A DNA stretch of 64,000 nt from Megascapheus bottae (lineage: Eukaryota > Chordata > Mammalia > Rodentia > Geomyidae): positions 186,001 through 250,000 of the forward strand of contig JANJXV010000262.1 in assembly GCA_024803745.1 (NCBI GenBank), given 5' to 3'. Below, piece by piece: positions 11,581-22,227 of the stretch. The position numbers were made by a program, and so were the translations under genes. Position 1 is the first letter of the stretch. Every line of letters starts with the position of its first letter. The notes beneath the pieces were generated by a model. That model was not told the DNA's origin and searched no databases. It saw only the letters and a program-made list of their open reading frames with translations.

Positions 11581-12545
11581 AGCCTAATTTAAGGCTAGTT
11601 GGTATTGAGGAGGGCGTGGAGAAAGAGGTCAATGGTATTGGAAATATACTTCAGTGAATCATCTCAGAGAATTTCCCAAATATCCGGAAGGGCAGGCCCA
11701 TCCACATACGAGAAGCTTTTAGAACCCCAAACAGACCTGACCAGAAAAGAACATCCCACCGCCACATTGTGATCCGAACTGGATCAATAGAAACGAAAGG
11801 AAAGATCCTAAAGGCAGCCAGGGAAAATGGACCAGTAACCTACAAAGGCAAACCAATCAGAATAACCCCAGATTTCTGAGCAGAGACCATGCAAGCACGA
11901 AGTGACTGGAAGCATATATGTCATGCCCTTATATCAAATAACTACCAACCAAGAATACTGTAGCCAGCTAAGCTCTCATTCATAACTGAGGGAAAAATAA
12001 AAACATTCCATTCCAGGGAAAAGCTGCAACAATATGTCGAAACAAAACCAACACTACAGAGAATTCTCAAAGATGCTCTATACATAGAAAACCAAAATAA
12101 ATGCAATATAGGGAAAGAAATGGCACCTAAACAGCATACCATCTAAGGACCACAAGAACTGTCAAGACACAGGCCCTACTAAAAGCTTTTAAAAATGGTA
12201 GGAACTAATAAATATCTCTCAATCCTAACTCTCAATATCAATGGACTTAACTCTCCAATTAAACGGCATAGGTTGTCTAGTTGGATCAAAAAGCAAGAGC
12301 CATCGTTCTGCTGACTTCAAGAGACACATCTTACCCAAAAACAATCATCTTTTGAAAGTGAGAGGTTGGAATAAACTCTATCAAGCTAACTGCCCCCATA
12401 AACAGGCTGGAGTTGCCATCCTCATATCAGATACAATAGACTTCAAACTAAAAATAGTAAGAAAAGACAAAGAAGGTTACTACATACTACTAAAGGGATC
12501 TCTCCTCCAGGAAGACATAACGATCCTAAATATTTACACACCCTT
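11581..12545 (+). mobile_element. L1-3 fragment: ORF1 C-terminus to early ORF2
   Basis: L1 piece from the AGCCT junction to an abrupt end inside the endonuclease, right after NIYTPF. The sequence TTTTGAAGATTCTC follows and is not L1. Copy B has the same right-hand end at 47,204, so the truncation is ancestral. An open frame at 12,241-12,549 covers the second endonuclease frame (VAILISDTIDFKLK). Relative to copy B, the left side has lost 1,971 bp. Confidence 0.9.
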
Positions 12546-12954
12546 TTGAAGATTCTCAAACGATTGAAGATTCTGCCAGTGTAAGTTAGATTCTGGCATT
12601 GATATTAAATAATGCAATGAGTAGGGATTTATATTTGAAATATCACTGTTGACAAAATCTAACACACATTTGCTTAGTATTTGCTTTTGATTTCCCAAGA
12701 AGTACAGTAGAAGCTAACACTTGTGGCATATATCGACTGGGAGAAATGATTCAGAACATGTGACTCATTTGAACAAACAGGATACCCATATTGTGATAAT
12801 TTGTATCTTTTGCATATTTTGTGTTTGTTGTTAATTCCATTTGTAGTGTACATTTCTAGGTAAAAACTTTTTTCCAAACAATTTGTTATTTCAACCGTAA
12901 AAAAAGACATTTATATGCCTGATAAAATTCACAGAATCCAATTTTTTCCATCTT
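12546..12954. other. Non-repetitive spacer
   Basis: AT-rich DNA shared with copy B (47,205-47,640). Short open frames are present, but none resembles a gene. I see no regulatory element with confidence. Confidence 0.5.
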
Positions 12955-13210
12955 ATTTTTTGTTTTTTGGGGTTTTTTTGGTGGGTCATAGATCTTGAAC
13001 TCAGCCTGGGCACTATCCCTGAGCTCTTCAGCTCCAGGCTACCACCTTACCCTGGAGCCAAGCCCCACTTCCCATTTTCTAAAGGTAAATTGGAGATAAG
13101 TGTCTCAGGTCTTTTTGTGCCAGGATGGCTTTAAACCTTGATCCTCAGATCTCAGCCTCCTGAGTATCTAGGATTATAGAAGTGAGCCACCACCCCATCA
13201 TGCTCAGCTT
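12955..13210 (-). repeat. B1/ID composite SINE
   Basis: Reverse-strand composite. The T-rich left end corresponds to the A-tail. Then comes the ID-like half, then the 7SL/B1-like half, recognised by GATCCTCAGATCTCAGCCTCCTGAGTA and GTGAGCCACCA in reverse orientation. Copy B: 47,640-47,890. Confidence 0.85.
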
Positions 13211-13214
13211 TCTG

Positions 13215-13385
13215 GGTTTTTTTTAAACTCGGTTTAAGCACTGTCCTTCAGCTTTCCTCAAGCCTAGTGATCTTCTACTTGAGCCACAACACTACTTCTG
13301 GTTTTTTCTGTGTATGTGGTACTGCGGAAATGAACCTTCGTCTTCATACAAGCACTCTACAACTATGCCAAACTCCCAGCCCCTC
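13215..13385 (-). repeat. ID-type dimeric SINE
   Basis: Reverse-strand ID dimer. It shows CTTCTACTTGAGCCACAACACTACTTCTGG (second monomer), GTATGTGGTACTG, and the first monomer ending at GCCAAACTCCCAGCCC. Copy B: 47,896-48,085. Confidence 0.8.
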
Positions 13386-14042
13386 CACATTAGTTTTTAT
13401 GATAGATCTTTCCATGCATCCAGGATGGCTAGAAATCCTTCTTGAGTTTCCCAAGATCAGGGAGTATAGGTGTGTCCCATCCTGTGTGGCTACATAACCA
13501 TTGTTTAGGGTACAGTTCTCTCTTCATTCTACCCATCTAGAGCAATTTTCATCTTCCATGTATAACCATTAAACATTCAGCTCCTGTTCCTCTCTACTCC
13601 ATTCTCTGGAACCATCGTGCTTTTTGGCTCTAAGGGTTTGTTGATCCTTGGAAGCTCTGGAAGGGAAAACATACCCTAGCTCTTCCTTTATGACTGCTGT
13701 ATTTTTAGTTTACTGTAATCAAGATTCATCTGTAAAATATAGTAAAATGTTCTTCCTTTTCAATGCATTGTTTTGCATATTTCTATCTTTGGATTATTAT
13801 TAATAGTTGTGAATGGATTCTCCACATATATGTTCTAGTCTCTGCTTTCTCTTCCATTAGGTACAAATCTAGAAATAGAAGTGTTGGAACATATTTCTAT
13901 ATAATTCTATATTTAGTACTTTTTTTAGCACTCTCCACGCAATTTTTGATTGTTTTATATTCCTTGCAGAACTATTCCAAAGTTCTACTTCTTCTCACTA
14001 CCTTCCCAGTAATAGTTAGACTTTGAAAGTTGTTTTTTTGTA
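13386..14042. other. Unannotated spacer
   Basis: Unique-looking DNA conserved in copy B. The 87-codon open frame at 13,763-14,026 is Leu/Phe/Ile-rich because of AT composition and has no recognisable domain. Confidence 0.5.

Positions 14043-14091
<49 letters not shown>
14043..14091. repeat. (GT)n microsatellite
   Basis: Uninterrupted GT repeat of about 24 units. The copy B counterpart (48,743-48,775) is shorter and interrupted, so it marks divergence since the duplication. Confidence 0.95.
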
Positions 14092-14094
<3 letters not shown>

Positions 14095-14261
14095 GATCTT
14101 TTTGTTTAAAACTATATTTATATTAATATACTTAAAGTAATGAATTCATTGTAATTTTAATTTTTCTCATGACTGTTAATATTGAACTTCTTTCTACATT
14201 TTGAACTACTATTTCTATATATTCTTTTTAGAAAATCCTCTCCAATCTCCAATTTTTTCCC

Positions 14262-14400
14262 TTTTTTTTGTGGGGTAGTGGGGAAAGTCATGGGGCTTGG
14301 ACCTTGGGCCGTGAGCTCTTTAGTTTAAGGCTATTGTCCTACCCTGAGTATTGCCCCTCAGTTCTTCTGCTCACAGCTCCCTACCCCTCTTCCCATTATA
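14262..14400 (-). repeat. Partial SINE, reverse strand
   Basis: A degenerate right half of a composite SINE (GGGGCTTGGACCTTGGGCC, TTAAGGCTATTGTCCTACC, CTCTTCCCATT). The 7SL-like half is missing. Confidence 0.55.
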
Positions 14401-14488
14401 TACAGAACAAAGGTCATCCTCAGTCTTTTTGAAAAAGTAAAACATACAGTAAATTTGTAGTATAAAACAGCAAGAAATAAATTTCTTG

Positions 14489-14742
14489 CCAGGTGCAGTG
14501 AATTCTACCTGTAATCCTAGCTACTCAGATATCAGGCTGATATCTAAAGATTTGGTTCAAAGCCAGCCTGGGCATTACAAAGTCTATGAGACTCTCATCG
14601 ACAGTTAACCACTAGAATATGGGAAATGGCACTGTGGCTTCATAGGTAGGGTGATAGCCTTGAGTTGAAGAGCTCAGGAACAGTGCCCAGGCCCAGAGTT
14701 CAAGCCTTACAAATCCCCCAGCCAAAAAAAAAAGAAAAAATA
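14489..14742 (+). repeat. B1/ID composite SINE
   Basis: The left half shows CCAGGTGCAGTG, TGTAATCCTAGCTACTCAG and AAGCCAGCCTGGGCA. The right half shows GGCACTGTGGCTTCA, TAGCCTTGAGTTGAAGAGCTC and CCCAGAGTTCAAGCC. It ends in an A-tail. Copy B: 49,172-49,425. Confidence 0.9.
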
Positions 14743-15017
14743 GTTTCTTCCCCAAGTGATTATTATGCCAGACATAGAACATTAACATTCTGGGTGTACT
14801 TCACAGTATAATTACTTGATACCCTAAGATTTTGCAATATTCTCTCAGTATCAGCATATGTCATCATATAATGTAGTTCCTTTTCAATGGAATAATTCCA
14901 TTTATAACCTAAATCGACTCCCCCGACTTATTTCGGTCGATACCACAATTGCTCTACCATGATATGCCACAAGCCATTAAACATTTTATGGTGGGTAATT
15001 GGAAAGGAGTCTCATGG

Positions 15018-15180
15018 AATTTTGTGCCAGACTGGCTTTGAAACCATGGTCCTCAGATCTCAGTCTCCTGAGTAGCTAGGATGACAGGCGTGAGCCACCA
15101 ACACGTGGATTGCCTTTTTATTTTTTTGTGGGTCTTGGGACTTGAAGTCTGGGCCTAGGCACCATCCCTAAGCTTTTCAG
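15018..15180 (-). repeat. Partial B1/ID composite SINE
   Basis: Reverse-strand 7SL-like half (TCCTCAGATCTCAGTCTCCTGAGTAGCTAGGAT, GGCGTGAGCCACCA). A short T-rich piece with GGGCCTAGGCACCATCCCTAAGC follows. It lies just upstream of the KRAB exon. Copy B: 49,690-49,860. Confidence 0.8.
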
Positions 15181-15281
15181 GTCAATATTTCATGTAAGTC
15201 TAAAGATTTAAGTAAAGGAATACAATTCCAACAAAAAAAGAATAAAATTCCAGACATGGTGTGTTTATAACTCAGTGCTAA

Positions 15282-15542
<261 letters not shown>

Positions 15543-15770
15543 TGAGAAGTATCATTACTTTCTAAAGAAAACCTAAGGTAATTTTGTACTCATTCTTCAG
15601 GATACCTTCAGGATACTTTGACAACAGTTCTACATTATGTTTCCTCTAATGGAGACGACATTCCAAACTTACACCGTAATTGTAAGTGGATAAACCATCC
15701 AGAATAGAATATATATCATTATTTGAAATAGGATCTACAAATCACTAAACAGTGAGTTTATAATGGAAAC

Positions 15771-16015
15771 CTGGCACTAGGTGCAATGTTTCATGCCTGT
15801 AATCTTAAAATATTCAGGAGGAAGAAAACTAAGAATTCTAATTTGAAGCCAGCAATGGCATAAAAATTGCCATGAAACTCTATAACTCCAAGTAACCCCT
15901 CAAAAATGTTAGTGGAGTGTCAAGAGTTTGACTTTGTGGTTGAGTGCTTGCCTAGCATGCATGAAGACCTATGCATGTAAGTGGAGCTGGGACTCAAACT
16001 GGTATTTTTCTAGCC
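15771..16015 (+). repeat. Old SINE pieces in intron
   Basis: A degenerate 7SL-like piece (CATGCCTGTAATCTTAAAATATTCAGGAGG, TTTGAAGCCAGC) is followed by an ID-like piece (GTTGAGTGCTTGCCTAGCATGCATGAAGACC). Copy B: 50,455-50,695. Confidence 0.65.
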
Positions 16016-16198
16016 TTGAGCAAGACAGCTAAGTTTATGCCATACAAAATGAATCCAGAGCTGGGGAAAAGTCAACCATGGAGCCAGTGAGAAATGAGAG
16101 AAAAGATTTAATAGATAACTTGTGAGTAGGATGTCTGCGAACTTAAAGCAATGATGACACAGCATAAGCAATAATTCTCTACTGTTTCTAATTTACAG

Positions 16199-16288
16199 GG
16201 CCCTGTGTTCCCAAACCTGTATTAATTGACAAGCTAGAGCACTGTGCAGAACTCTGGATAGGAAATTCCTCTGACAAGAATATCACAG
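16199..16288 (+). pseudogene. KRAB B-box exon, copy A
   Basis: A 90-nt exon between TTTACAG and G|GTGAGT. Joined in phase to the A-box exon it reads GPCVPKPVLIDKLEHCAELW, matching the KRAB B-box pattern (xPKPxLIxKLExxxExW). It continues in phase into the last exon. Copy B carries a G-to-A change at the acceptor. Confidence 0.85.
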
Positions 16289-16447
16289 GTGAGTGAATGC
16301 ATCTTCATATTGATGTTGGAGCCTGAGCCCCATTGGTAAGTTCATGTTGTGATGTACTGAGCAATAATATTCTTAGTTACCCTAAATCCTGTGTGGAACC
16401 TATGGAATTCTTTGTGAATGAATCAAGAATCATTTTCTTTTCCCAAT

Positions 16448-16606
16448 CCTATGCTTGGTCTCAGGGCCTGAGCATGGTCCTTGGGTTTTCTCAAGGCTAG
16501 CTCTCTACTTCTTGAGTCATAGCACCACTTCTGGCTTTTTCTTTGTATGTAGTACCAAGGAACTGAACCAGGTCTTTGTGCATGCTAGCCCAAACCCCCG
16601 GCACCA
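16448..16606 (-). repeat. ID-type dimeric SINE
   Basis: Reverse-strand dimer in the intron (CTCAGGGCCTGAGCATGG, CTACTTCTTGAGTCATAGCACCACTTCTGGC, GTATGTAGTACCAAGGAACTG). Copy B: 51,129-51,288. Confidence 0.85.
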
Positions 16607-16702
16607 AGAATCATAGGGTGATATGATGAATTCTATGTGGCAGTAGAGTTAAAGTTAGATTTCTCTGTAGAAATCACTGTGAAACAAAATAAAATGAGAA
16701 AG

Positions 16703-16928
16703 CCATGAGCCCGTGGCTCATGCCTGTAATCCTAGCTACTTAGGAGGCTGAGATCTGAGGATCAAGGTTCAAAGACTGACCTATCACAAAAACACCTTAG
16801 ACTCTTCTCTCCAATGAACCAATAAAAAATGAGAAGTGGGGTGGAGTCTAAAGACATAGGGCAGTAGCCTTGAGCTGAAGAGCTCAGGAAGAACAGCCAG
16901 GTCTAGAATTCAAGTCCCATGACTGCAA
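16703..16928 (+). repeat. B1/ID composite SINE
   Basis: Forward composite (TGGCTCATGCCTGTAATCCTAGCTACTTAGGAGGCTGAGATCTGAGGATC, then GCAGTAGCCTTGAGCTGAAGAGCTCAGG). Its 3' tail has expanded into the adjacent tetranucleotide repeat. Copy B: 51,383-51,611. Confidence 0.9.
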
Positions 16929-16931
16929 AAC

Positions 16932-17002
<71 letters not shown>

Positions 17003-17074
17003 GGAAGAAAGGGAAGAAAGAGGGAAGGAAAGGAAGAAAGAAAGAAAGAAAGAAAAAAGAAAGAAAGAAAGAAA
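16929..17074. repeat. (GAAA)n microsatellite grown from a SINE tail
   Basis: About 146 bp of GAAA repeats with GGAA interruptions. Copy B has only about 70 bp (51,612-51,682), which accounts for most of the 77-bp change in spacing between the copies across this interval. Confidence 0.95.
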
Positions 17075-17204
17075 TATCATTCTTTCATTTCTTTAAAACT
17101 AAGACTATAAATGATTGAGCAAACAAGGAATATGTCAGGGCATTATTCTCTGATAAGGATAATATCTTTATGCTGGTAGGAAGAGACTGGTATTCAAAAC
17201 CAGA

Positions 17205-17400
17205 CGTTTCCACTAGTAATTGAGCCTAGTGGTAGAGTGCTTGCCTAGCATGCACAAAGACACAGGTTTTATTCCTTATTACAACATACATAGAAAAAGC
17301 CAGAAGTAATGAATTCATTGGTAGGGTTCTAGTCTTGAGAAAACCCAAGGACAGTGGTTAGGTCCCAAGTTCAAACCCAGGAATGGAAGGAAAAAAAAAC
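17205..17400 (+). repeat. ID-type dimeric SINE
   Basis: Forward dimer. It shows the A-box-like TAGTGGTAGAGTGCTTGCCTAGCATGC, CAGGTTTTATTCC in the B-box position, CATAGAAAAAGCCAGAAGT joining the monomers, and a second monomer ending GTTCAAACCCAGGAATGG. Copy B: 51,820-51,995. Confidence 0.8.
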
Positions 17401-17734
17401 AAGAAAGTTTCAATCAACATAAGAAAATTAACTAGACAATGAGCTGGGGATTTCCTGGTCTTCCATGGTTCTGAGGGACAGGAGTGTTAGAAAAGGAATT
17501 TTTATAAGACTTCAAATGGAAAGAAATAAATTTCAAAATTCCCACAAATACCTAAATTGAGACTTTAGTGAGAAGTTGTAACTGAAGGGATATAGGTGTA
17601 AGACCTTACTCTCAAGAATCGTTCTTGCTTGGATCAAAGGCAAACAGACATATAAACCAAACTTGTGGCCGCTGAATCTAGAAAAAATTCGTGTTCCTCA
17701 CTTAATGGTTAATAAGCAAACAGCATTGAAACTG

Positions 17735-17915
17735 GGTAAGGTAATCCTATCTGGTACTCAGGACTTGAGACTCTTATCAGTAGTTAACTCTAGAAAACAG
17801 GAAGTGGGGCTGTAGCTCAAGGATAGGGGTTATAGTCTTCTGCTGAAGTGTTCAGGGACAGGGCCAAGGCCTATGAACTACAAAAAAAAAGAAAAGAAAA
17901 GAAAAGAGTTTTAAA
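17735..17915 (+). repeat. Partial composite SINE
   Basis: Right part of a B1/ID composite (GAGACTCTTATC, GGGGCTGTAGCTCAAGGATAGG, GCTGAAGTGTTCAGGGACAG) with an A-rich AAAAGA tail. Copy B: 52,345-52,515. Confidence 0.6.
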
Positions 17916-18320
17916 AAGATGCAAAACAGCACAATATTTAGAGTATTTCTCAAAAATAAAAGAAAGGCAGCTATTCCTCAATGTATAAACAAAACAGTAT
18001 TTGAAAAAAAAACAGCTGCAGGTATGCTATAGATAGTACTCGGCTTAAAACTGTAGCAATACATAGATGGGTAATTTCAATAAATAGTTCCTGTGATATA
18101 AAAAGAGAACTAAAACACAGAAAAACATTATTGGTCATTGTAAAATATCATTTTCTTAATAGGTTAGGGAGAAAAGCATATTTTTCTCACAAATCAATTT
18201 CCACTTTTATATTTTAAAATATCTAACACTTAGGATGGGAAAGTAAAGTCATTATCTTTACAGTAAGGAATATTTGTATCTCATGTATGTTTGTGTCTTT
18301 TTTTCTATGACTCATTTTAG
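17916..18320. other. Intron end before zinc-finger exon
   Basis: AT-rich intron DNA ending in a pyrimidine-rich tract and the acceptor CTCATTTTAG at 18,311-18,320. No other element is recognised. Confidence 0.6.
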
Positions 18321-18733
18321 ATGTCCAGGTAATGGAAAATGTGTTCAAGACATGCCAGGAAAGTCCACATGAATGTCTTTGTGAAGTAGCAGTTGCAAGT
18401 AGTATCGAAGTGGAGGAAAACGTGAGATTTGTAACAACTTTAAATTTGAGCTCTACACATAATCCAGAGCTGATTAGTAATAACCGTAACAACTTAGGGG
18501 TGAGGACTGAGGAGTTCATTAAGTGTCAGAACATGCTTCTGTCTCCTAAGCCTGATGAGATGCATACTGCATATAGATCTCGTATGTCTCCTGTTCTTAA
18601 AAAATCCATCGGATATTCAGAGCATTTTATTCATGATTGTGACAGTCCAAAAGATCTGCAGTATCATAATTCTGTTCTCCCTGCCCAAGAAATTCTTCAG
18701 GGAGGGAGGAAAACTGCTAAATGTACTGTGTGA
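18321..18733 (+). pseudogene. Last-exon linker of KRAB zinc-finger pseudogene, copy A
   Basis: In-frame continuation of the KRAB exons: DVQVMENVFKTCQESPHEC to GGRKTAKCTV, then TGA at 18,731-18,733. This is the usual spacer between KRAB and fingers. The finger array lies in a different frame (base positions mod 3 = 1 rather than 2), so a frameshift shared with copy B separates KRAB from fingers. That lesion predates the duplication. If transcribed, the product would be KRAB plus linker without fingers. Confidence 0.8.
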
Positions 18734-19799
18734 TGAAAAATATTGTACTTAACACCGACCATCACTACACATCCGAAAATGTACACAGGAGAGACTCCTC
18801 ATATATGTAGTGAATGTGAGAAATCTTTCAGTAATGAAATACGCCTTACAATACCTCAGAGCAAATATCCTGAGATATGTGATGCGTACGTCAAGTGTGA
18901 AAATTAATTTCTGAGAAGTCAGACCTGACGCTCCAACCTCGATCTCCAAGAGAAGACAAACCTTATGAATATGAGGAACGTAATAAAATTTCTGCCCAGA
19001 ATTCAGCAATCAGCACACATCAGAGATCTCACACAGAAGAGAAATCTTATGAATGGGATAAATGTGGGAAGACTTTTAGACTGAAATCATACCTCACTTT
19101 GCACCAGAGAAGACACACAGAAGAGAAACCTTATGAATGTAACAAATGTGAAAAGTCTTTCACCCAGAAGATATACCTTCGAGTTCATCAAATAACACAC
19201 ACAGGAGACAAGTCTTATAAGTGTAATGAATGTGGAAAGTCTTTCCAAGGGAAGGGAAAACTTCGTGTTCATCAGAGAATACACACAGGAGTGAAACCTT
19301 ATGAATGTAACCAATGTGTAAAGTCTTTCAGACAGAAATCTTCCCTCAAATTTCATCAAAGAACACACACAGGAGAGAAACCTTATGTGTGCAACAAATG
19401 TGGAAAGACTTTCAAGTGGAAGTCATATCTTGATGGGCATAATAGAACACACACAGGAGAGAAAACTTATGCATGTAGTGAATGCGGAAAGTCTTTCAAA
19501 TGGAAGGTAAACTCCATGTTCATCAGAGAATATACTCAGGAGAAACACCTAATGAGTGTAACATATGTGAAAAGTCCTTCACACAGAAGCCAAACCTCAA
19601 CATGCATAAGACAATTCAAACAGGAGAAAAACCTTCTGAAGGTAACCGATGTGGAATGTCTTTCAAATGGAAGTCTTCCCTCAAATTGCATCAGAGAACA
19701 CACACAGGAGAGAAACTGTACGAGTGCATCAAATGCGGTAAGACCTTCAGATGGAAGTCACATTACAGGAGGCATAACAGAATACACACATATTAGAAA
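18734..19799 (+). pseudogene. C2H2 zinc-finger array, copy A
   Basis: Krueppel-type DNA-binding fingers. There is a decayed finger at about 18,777-18,860 (TGETPHICSECEKSF), then a finger whose first Cys is Trp (YEWDKCGKTF). Intact fingers start at 19,132, 19,216, 19,300 and 19,384, spaced 84 bp, with TGEKPY-type linkers. The finger starting 19,468 is interrupted near 19,508 by loss of one A from a run that copy B keeps. The array resumes in the other frame: YECNICEKSF lacks its last His, then comes a Cys-poor finger, then [15 protein letters not shown]...HNRIH, and a TAG at about 19,794. Confidence 0.92.
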
Positions 19800-20535
19800 C
19801 CTTAGGAATATAACCAAAGTTGAAAGTCTTTCGTGCAGTATTCACCCTTCAGGAAGCGTAAGAGAGTTCACACATATGAGAAGCCTTAGCAATGTAATAA
19901 ATAGGAAAGACTTTTTAGTCTGTGGAAGAAAACTCAGCTTGTGTCACAGAACCAACACAAGATAAAACCCTTAATGAATGTAGCAAATGTTCAGTCTTTT
20001 CCCCAGAAGGCACAAGTCAAGATTTATCACTAAACACCCACAGGATAGAATCCTATGAATAAAATGAAAGGGAAATTTTTTTGAAGAACTCATAGTTGAG
20101 TTTGCATGATACCACACAGACACAGGATAAAAATCGTATGAATATAAGAATATGAAAAATCCATCATGAACGTATGACTAAGTATAAAATGCACATAGGA
20201 GAGAAAAACCTCATGAATATTACAAATGTGGAAAGTGTTTGACCTGGAAGGCATACTTCTGTGTTCATCACAAACCTGATTCCCATAGAAGAAAAAAAAC
20301 TAATGAATAGAACAAATGTGCAATGACTTTTAATCAGAAGTCAGTCTTCAGTACATTTCAGAACATACACAATAGAGAAATTCTGAGTAATGAAAAACAT
20401 TTAGCTATATATAGAATCTCTGTATATGGGAGCATTAGGGTAAGTCTTCTAAACAATGTCAACCTTCAGCAAGCATTAAGAGCACTCACAGAAGAAATAA
20501 TAGCATGTAGGAAAACCTTTGTCAGGAACCTCTAA
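19800..20535 (+). pseudogene. Decayed 3' fingers, copy A
   Basis: Remains of more fingers beyond the stop, recognisable as repeated CCTTATGAATGTA-, AAATGTGGAAAG- and CATCA-like motifs but with lost Cys and His codons and many stops. It ends where an ID-type SINE begins. Confidence 0.7.
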
Positions 20536-20704
20536 AAGCTGACTGTGTGGCTTAGTGGTAGAGTGCTAACCTATCAAGGATGAAGGCCTGGGTTAGATTC
20601 CTCAATACTACGTGAAAAGAGCAAGCCAGAAGCAGCACTGTGGTTCAAATGGTAGAGTGCTAACCTTGAGCAAAAGTAGCTCAGGCCCTGAGTTCAAGCC
20701 TAAG

Positions 20705-20707
<3 letters not shown>
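20536..20707 (+). repeat. ID-type dimeric SINE
   Basis: Forward dimer (GCTTAGTGGTAGAGTGCTAACC, GGGTTAGATTCCTCAATAC in the B-box region, then AGCAGCACTGTGGTTCAAATGGTAGAGTGC, ending CTGAGTTCAAGCCTAAGGAT). Copy B: 55,141-55,316. Confidence 0.88.
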
Positions 20708-20775
<68 letters not shown>

Positions 20776-20945
20776 CAGAGAGAGAGACAGAGAGAGAGAG
20801 ACAGAGAGAGACAGAGAGAGACAGAAAGAGAGAGACAGAAAGAGAGAGACAGACAGAAAGAGAGAGAGAAAGAGAAAAGAGAGAGAAACAGGAACTTCTA
20901 AATTTTACAGAGATAGAGAAGGAGAGAGAGAAGGAGACAGAAACT
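20708..20945. repeat. (GA)n tract from a SINE tail
   Basis: About 240 bp of GA repeats with CAGA interruptions, directly following the SINE. It is longer than in copy B (55,317-55,465). The Arg/Glu-repeat open frame across it is not a gene. Confidence 0.95.
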
Positions 20946-20961
20946 AATTTCTAAACTTTAC

Positions 20962-21350
20962 AGTCTTTCTATTTCCTTACAAATTCGTCTATGTCATTCT
21001 TTCTGACAGAAGCACAGAATTCCATTGTGTGAAAACACCATATTTGATCTACTCATCAACTGACGGGCATCTGGGTTGGTTCCATACCTTTGTTATAGTA
21101 AATAGTGCTGTGATAAATGTTATTGTTCTAGTGAATTTAGTGTGTCCTATCTGGACGATTGTCAAGTAGTGAAATTGCTGGATCACAGGGGAGCTCTATG
21201 TTTAGTCTTTTTGGGATACTGCCATAGTGCTTTCCATAGTGGTTGAACGAGTTTGCAATCCCACCAGCAGTGTAGTAGTGATCCCTCCTGGCCACATCCC
21301 CTCCAGCATACGTTATTAGATTTCTGGATCTTGGCCATTCTAACTGGAGT
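20962..21350 (-). mobile_element. L1 3' ORF2 fragment, reverse strand
   Basis: Reverse complement of the L1 region matching about 4,775-5,165. It includes the complement of the ACAATGGAATTCTATGCTGCTGTCAGAAAGAATGACATC block and the Cys-rich segment. With the forward block next to it, it looks like a twin-primed insertion. Copy B: 55,488-55,876. Confidence 0.88.
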
Positions 21351-21361
21351 GAGGAGGAAAA

Positions 21362-21842
21362 GGGAAAGAGGAACTGAAACTTTCTCTCCTTACAGATGAC
21401 ATGATTCTGTATTTAAAGAACCCTATAGACTCTACTCCGAAGCTGCTTGAGCTGATATAAAACTTTGGTAAGGTAGCAGGGTATAAAATTAACCCTCAAT
21501 GTCAACTGCCTTCCTATATGCCAACAAATGAGAGGAATGAGGCAAGAATCAGGATAGCAACTCATTTTGCTATCAAAGAAAATAAAATACCTAGGAATTA
21601 CCTTAGAATGTAAAGCACCTTTTTGATGGAACTATAAACTCTGGAGAAGGAAATTAACGCAGAACTGAGGAAATGCAAAAACCTATGCTCCTGGTTTGGA
21701 AAAAGTAATATTGTAAAAATGGCAATCTTGATAGGGACTATCTACAAATTCAGTGCAATATTCATCAATATCCCAATGTCATTCTTTAAAGAAACAGAAG
21801 AGGAAATCCAAAATTTCACTTGGAATAATAATAGACCCCTTA
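21362..21842 (+). mobile_element. L1 ORF2 reverse-transcriptase fragment, forward strand
   Basis: Matches L1 at about 3,478-3,970. Reads [21 protein letters not shown], then stops. It lies head to head with the reverse fragment on its left, the arrangement left by 5' inversion of a minus-strand insertion. Copy B: 55,888-56,368. Confidence 0.88.
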
Positions 21843-22227
21843 TAGTCTGTCTTCTGGCATGATACATAATGTTTAATCTCACCTTCTCCACCAAAATCTC
21901 ACCTTTCTCATTGAGATATAGGTGGCCCTGTTTACTAGCAGCAAAGGCTCAAACGCGCAGTTTCAGGTGTCACCACTGCCTCTGTTACTGGGTAGATCCA
22001 ACTCTGTCATCGATTCTGAGGTCTGCTCTGGGAGTCTTGGTCACAAGTTGTTCTGTGGCATCTGCTGCCAGCCTGTGCCTATTTGCTTCCTTTTCCTCCA
22101 GCAGCCTACAACAGGGAATGAAGTTCAGGCGCTGATGCTCTCCTTCATATGCAGGGCAGGATGAGCCCAACCCTTCCACATCTTCCTCTTCTAATTTTTG
22201 GGAAAAAATGTGCTGGCAAAAGTCCTC
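21843..22227. other. Unidentified conserved stretch
   Basis: GC-richer than its surroundings and well conserved in copy B. Both copies keep an 88-codon minus-strand frame (22,251-21,985, containing LLEEKEANRHRLAADATEQL). An 88-codon plus-strand frame overlaps it. I recognise neither, and conservation between recent duplicates is not evidence of coding. Confidence 0.35.

Noticed and set aside
16919..17110. Lys/Glu/Arg-repeat open frame
   Set aside because: Translation of (GAAA)n.
20612..20947. Arg/Glu-repeat open frame (also 55,220-55,429)
   Set aside because: It is the translation of a SINE followed by a (GA)n tract; length varies with the repeat.
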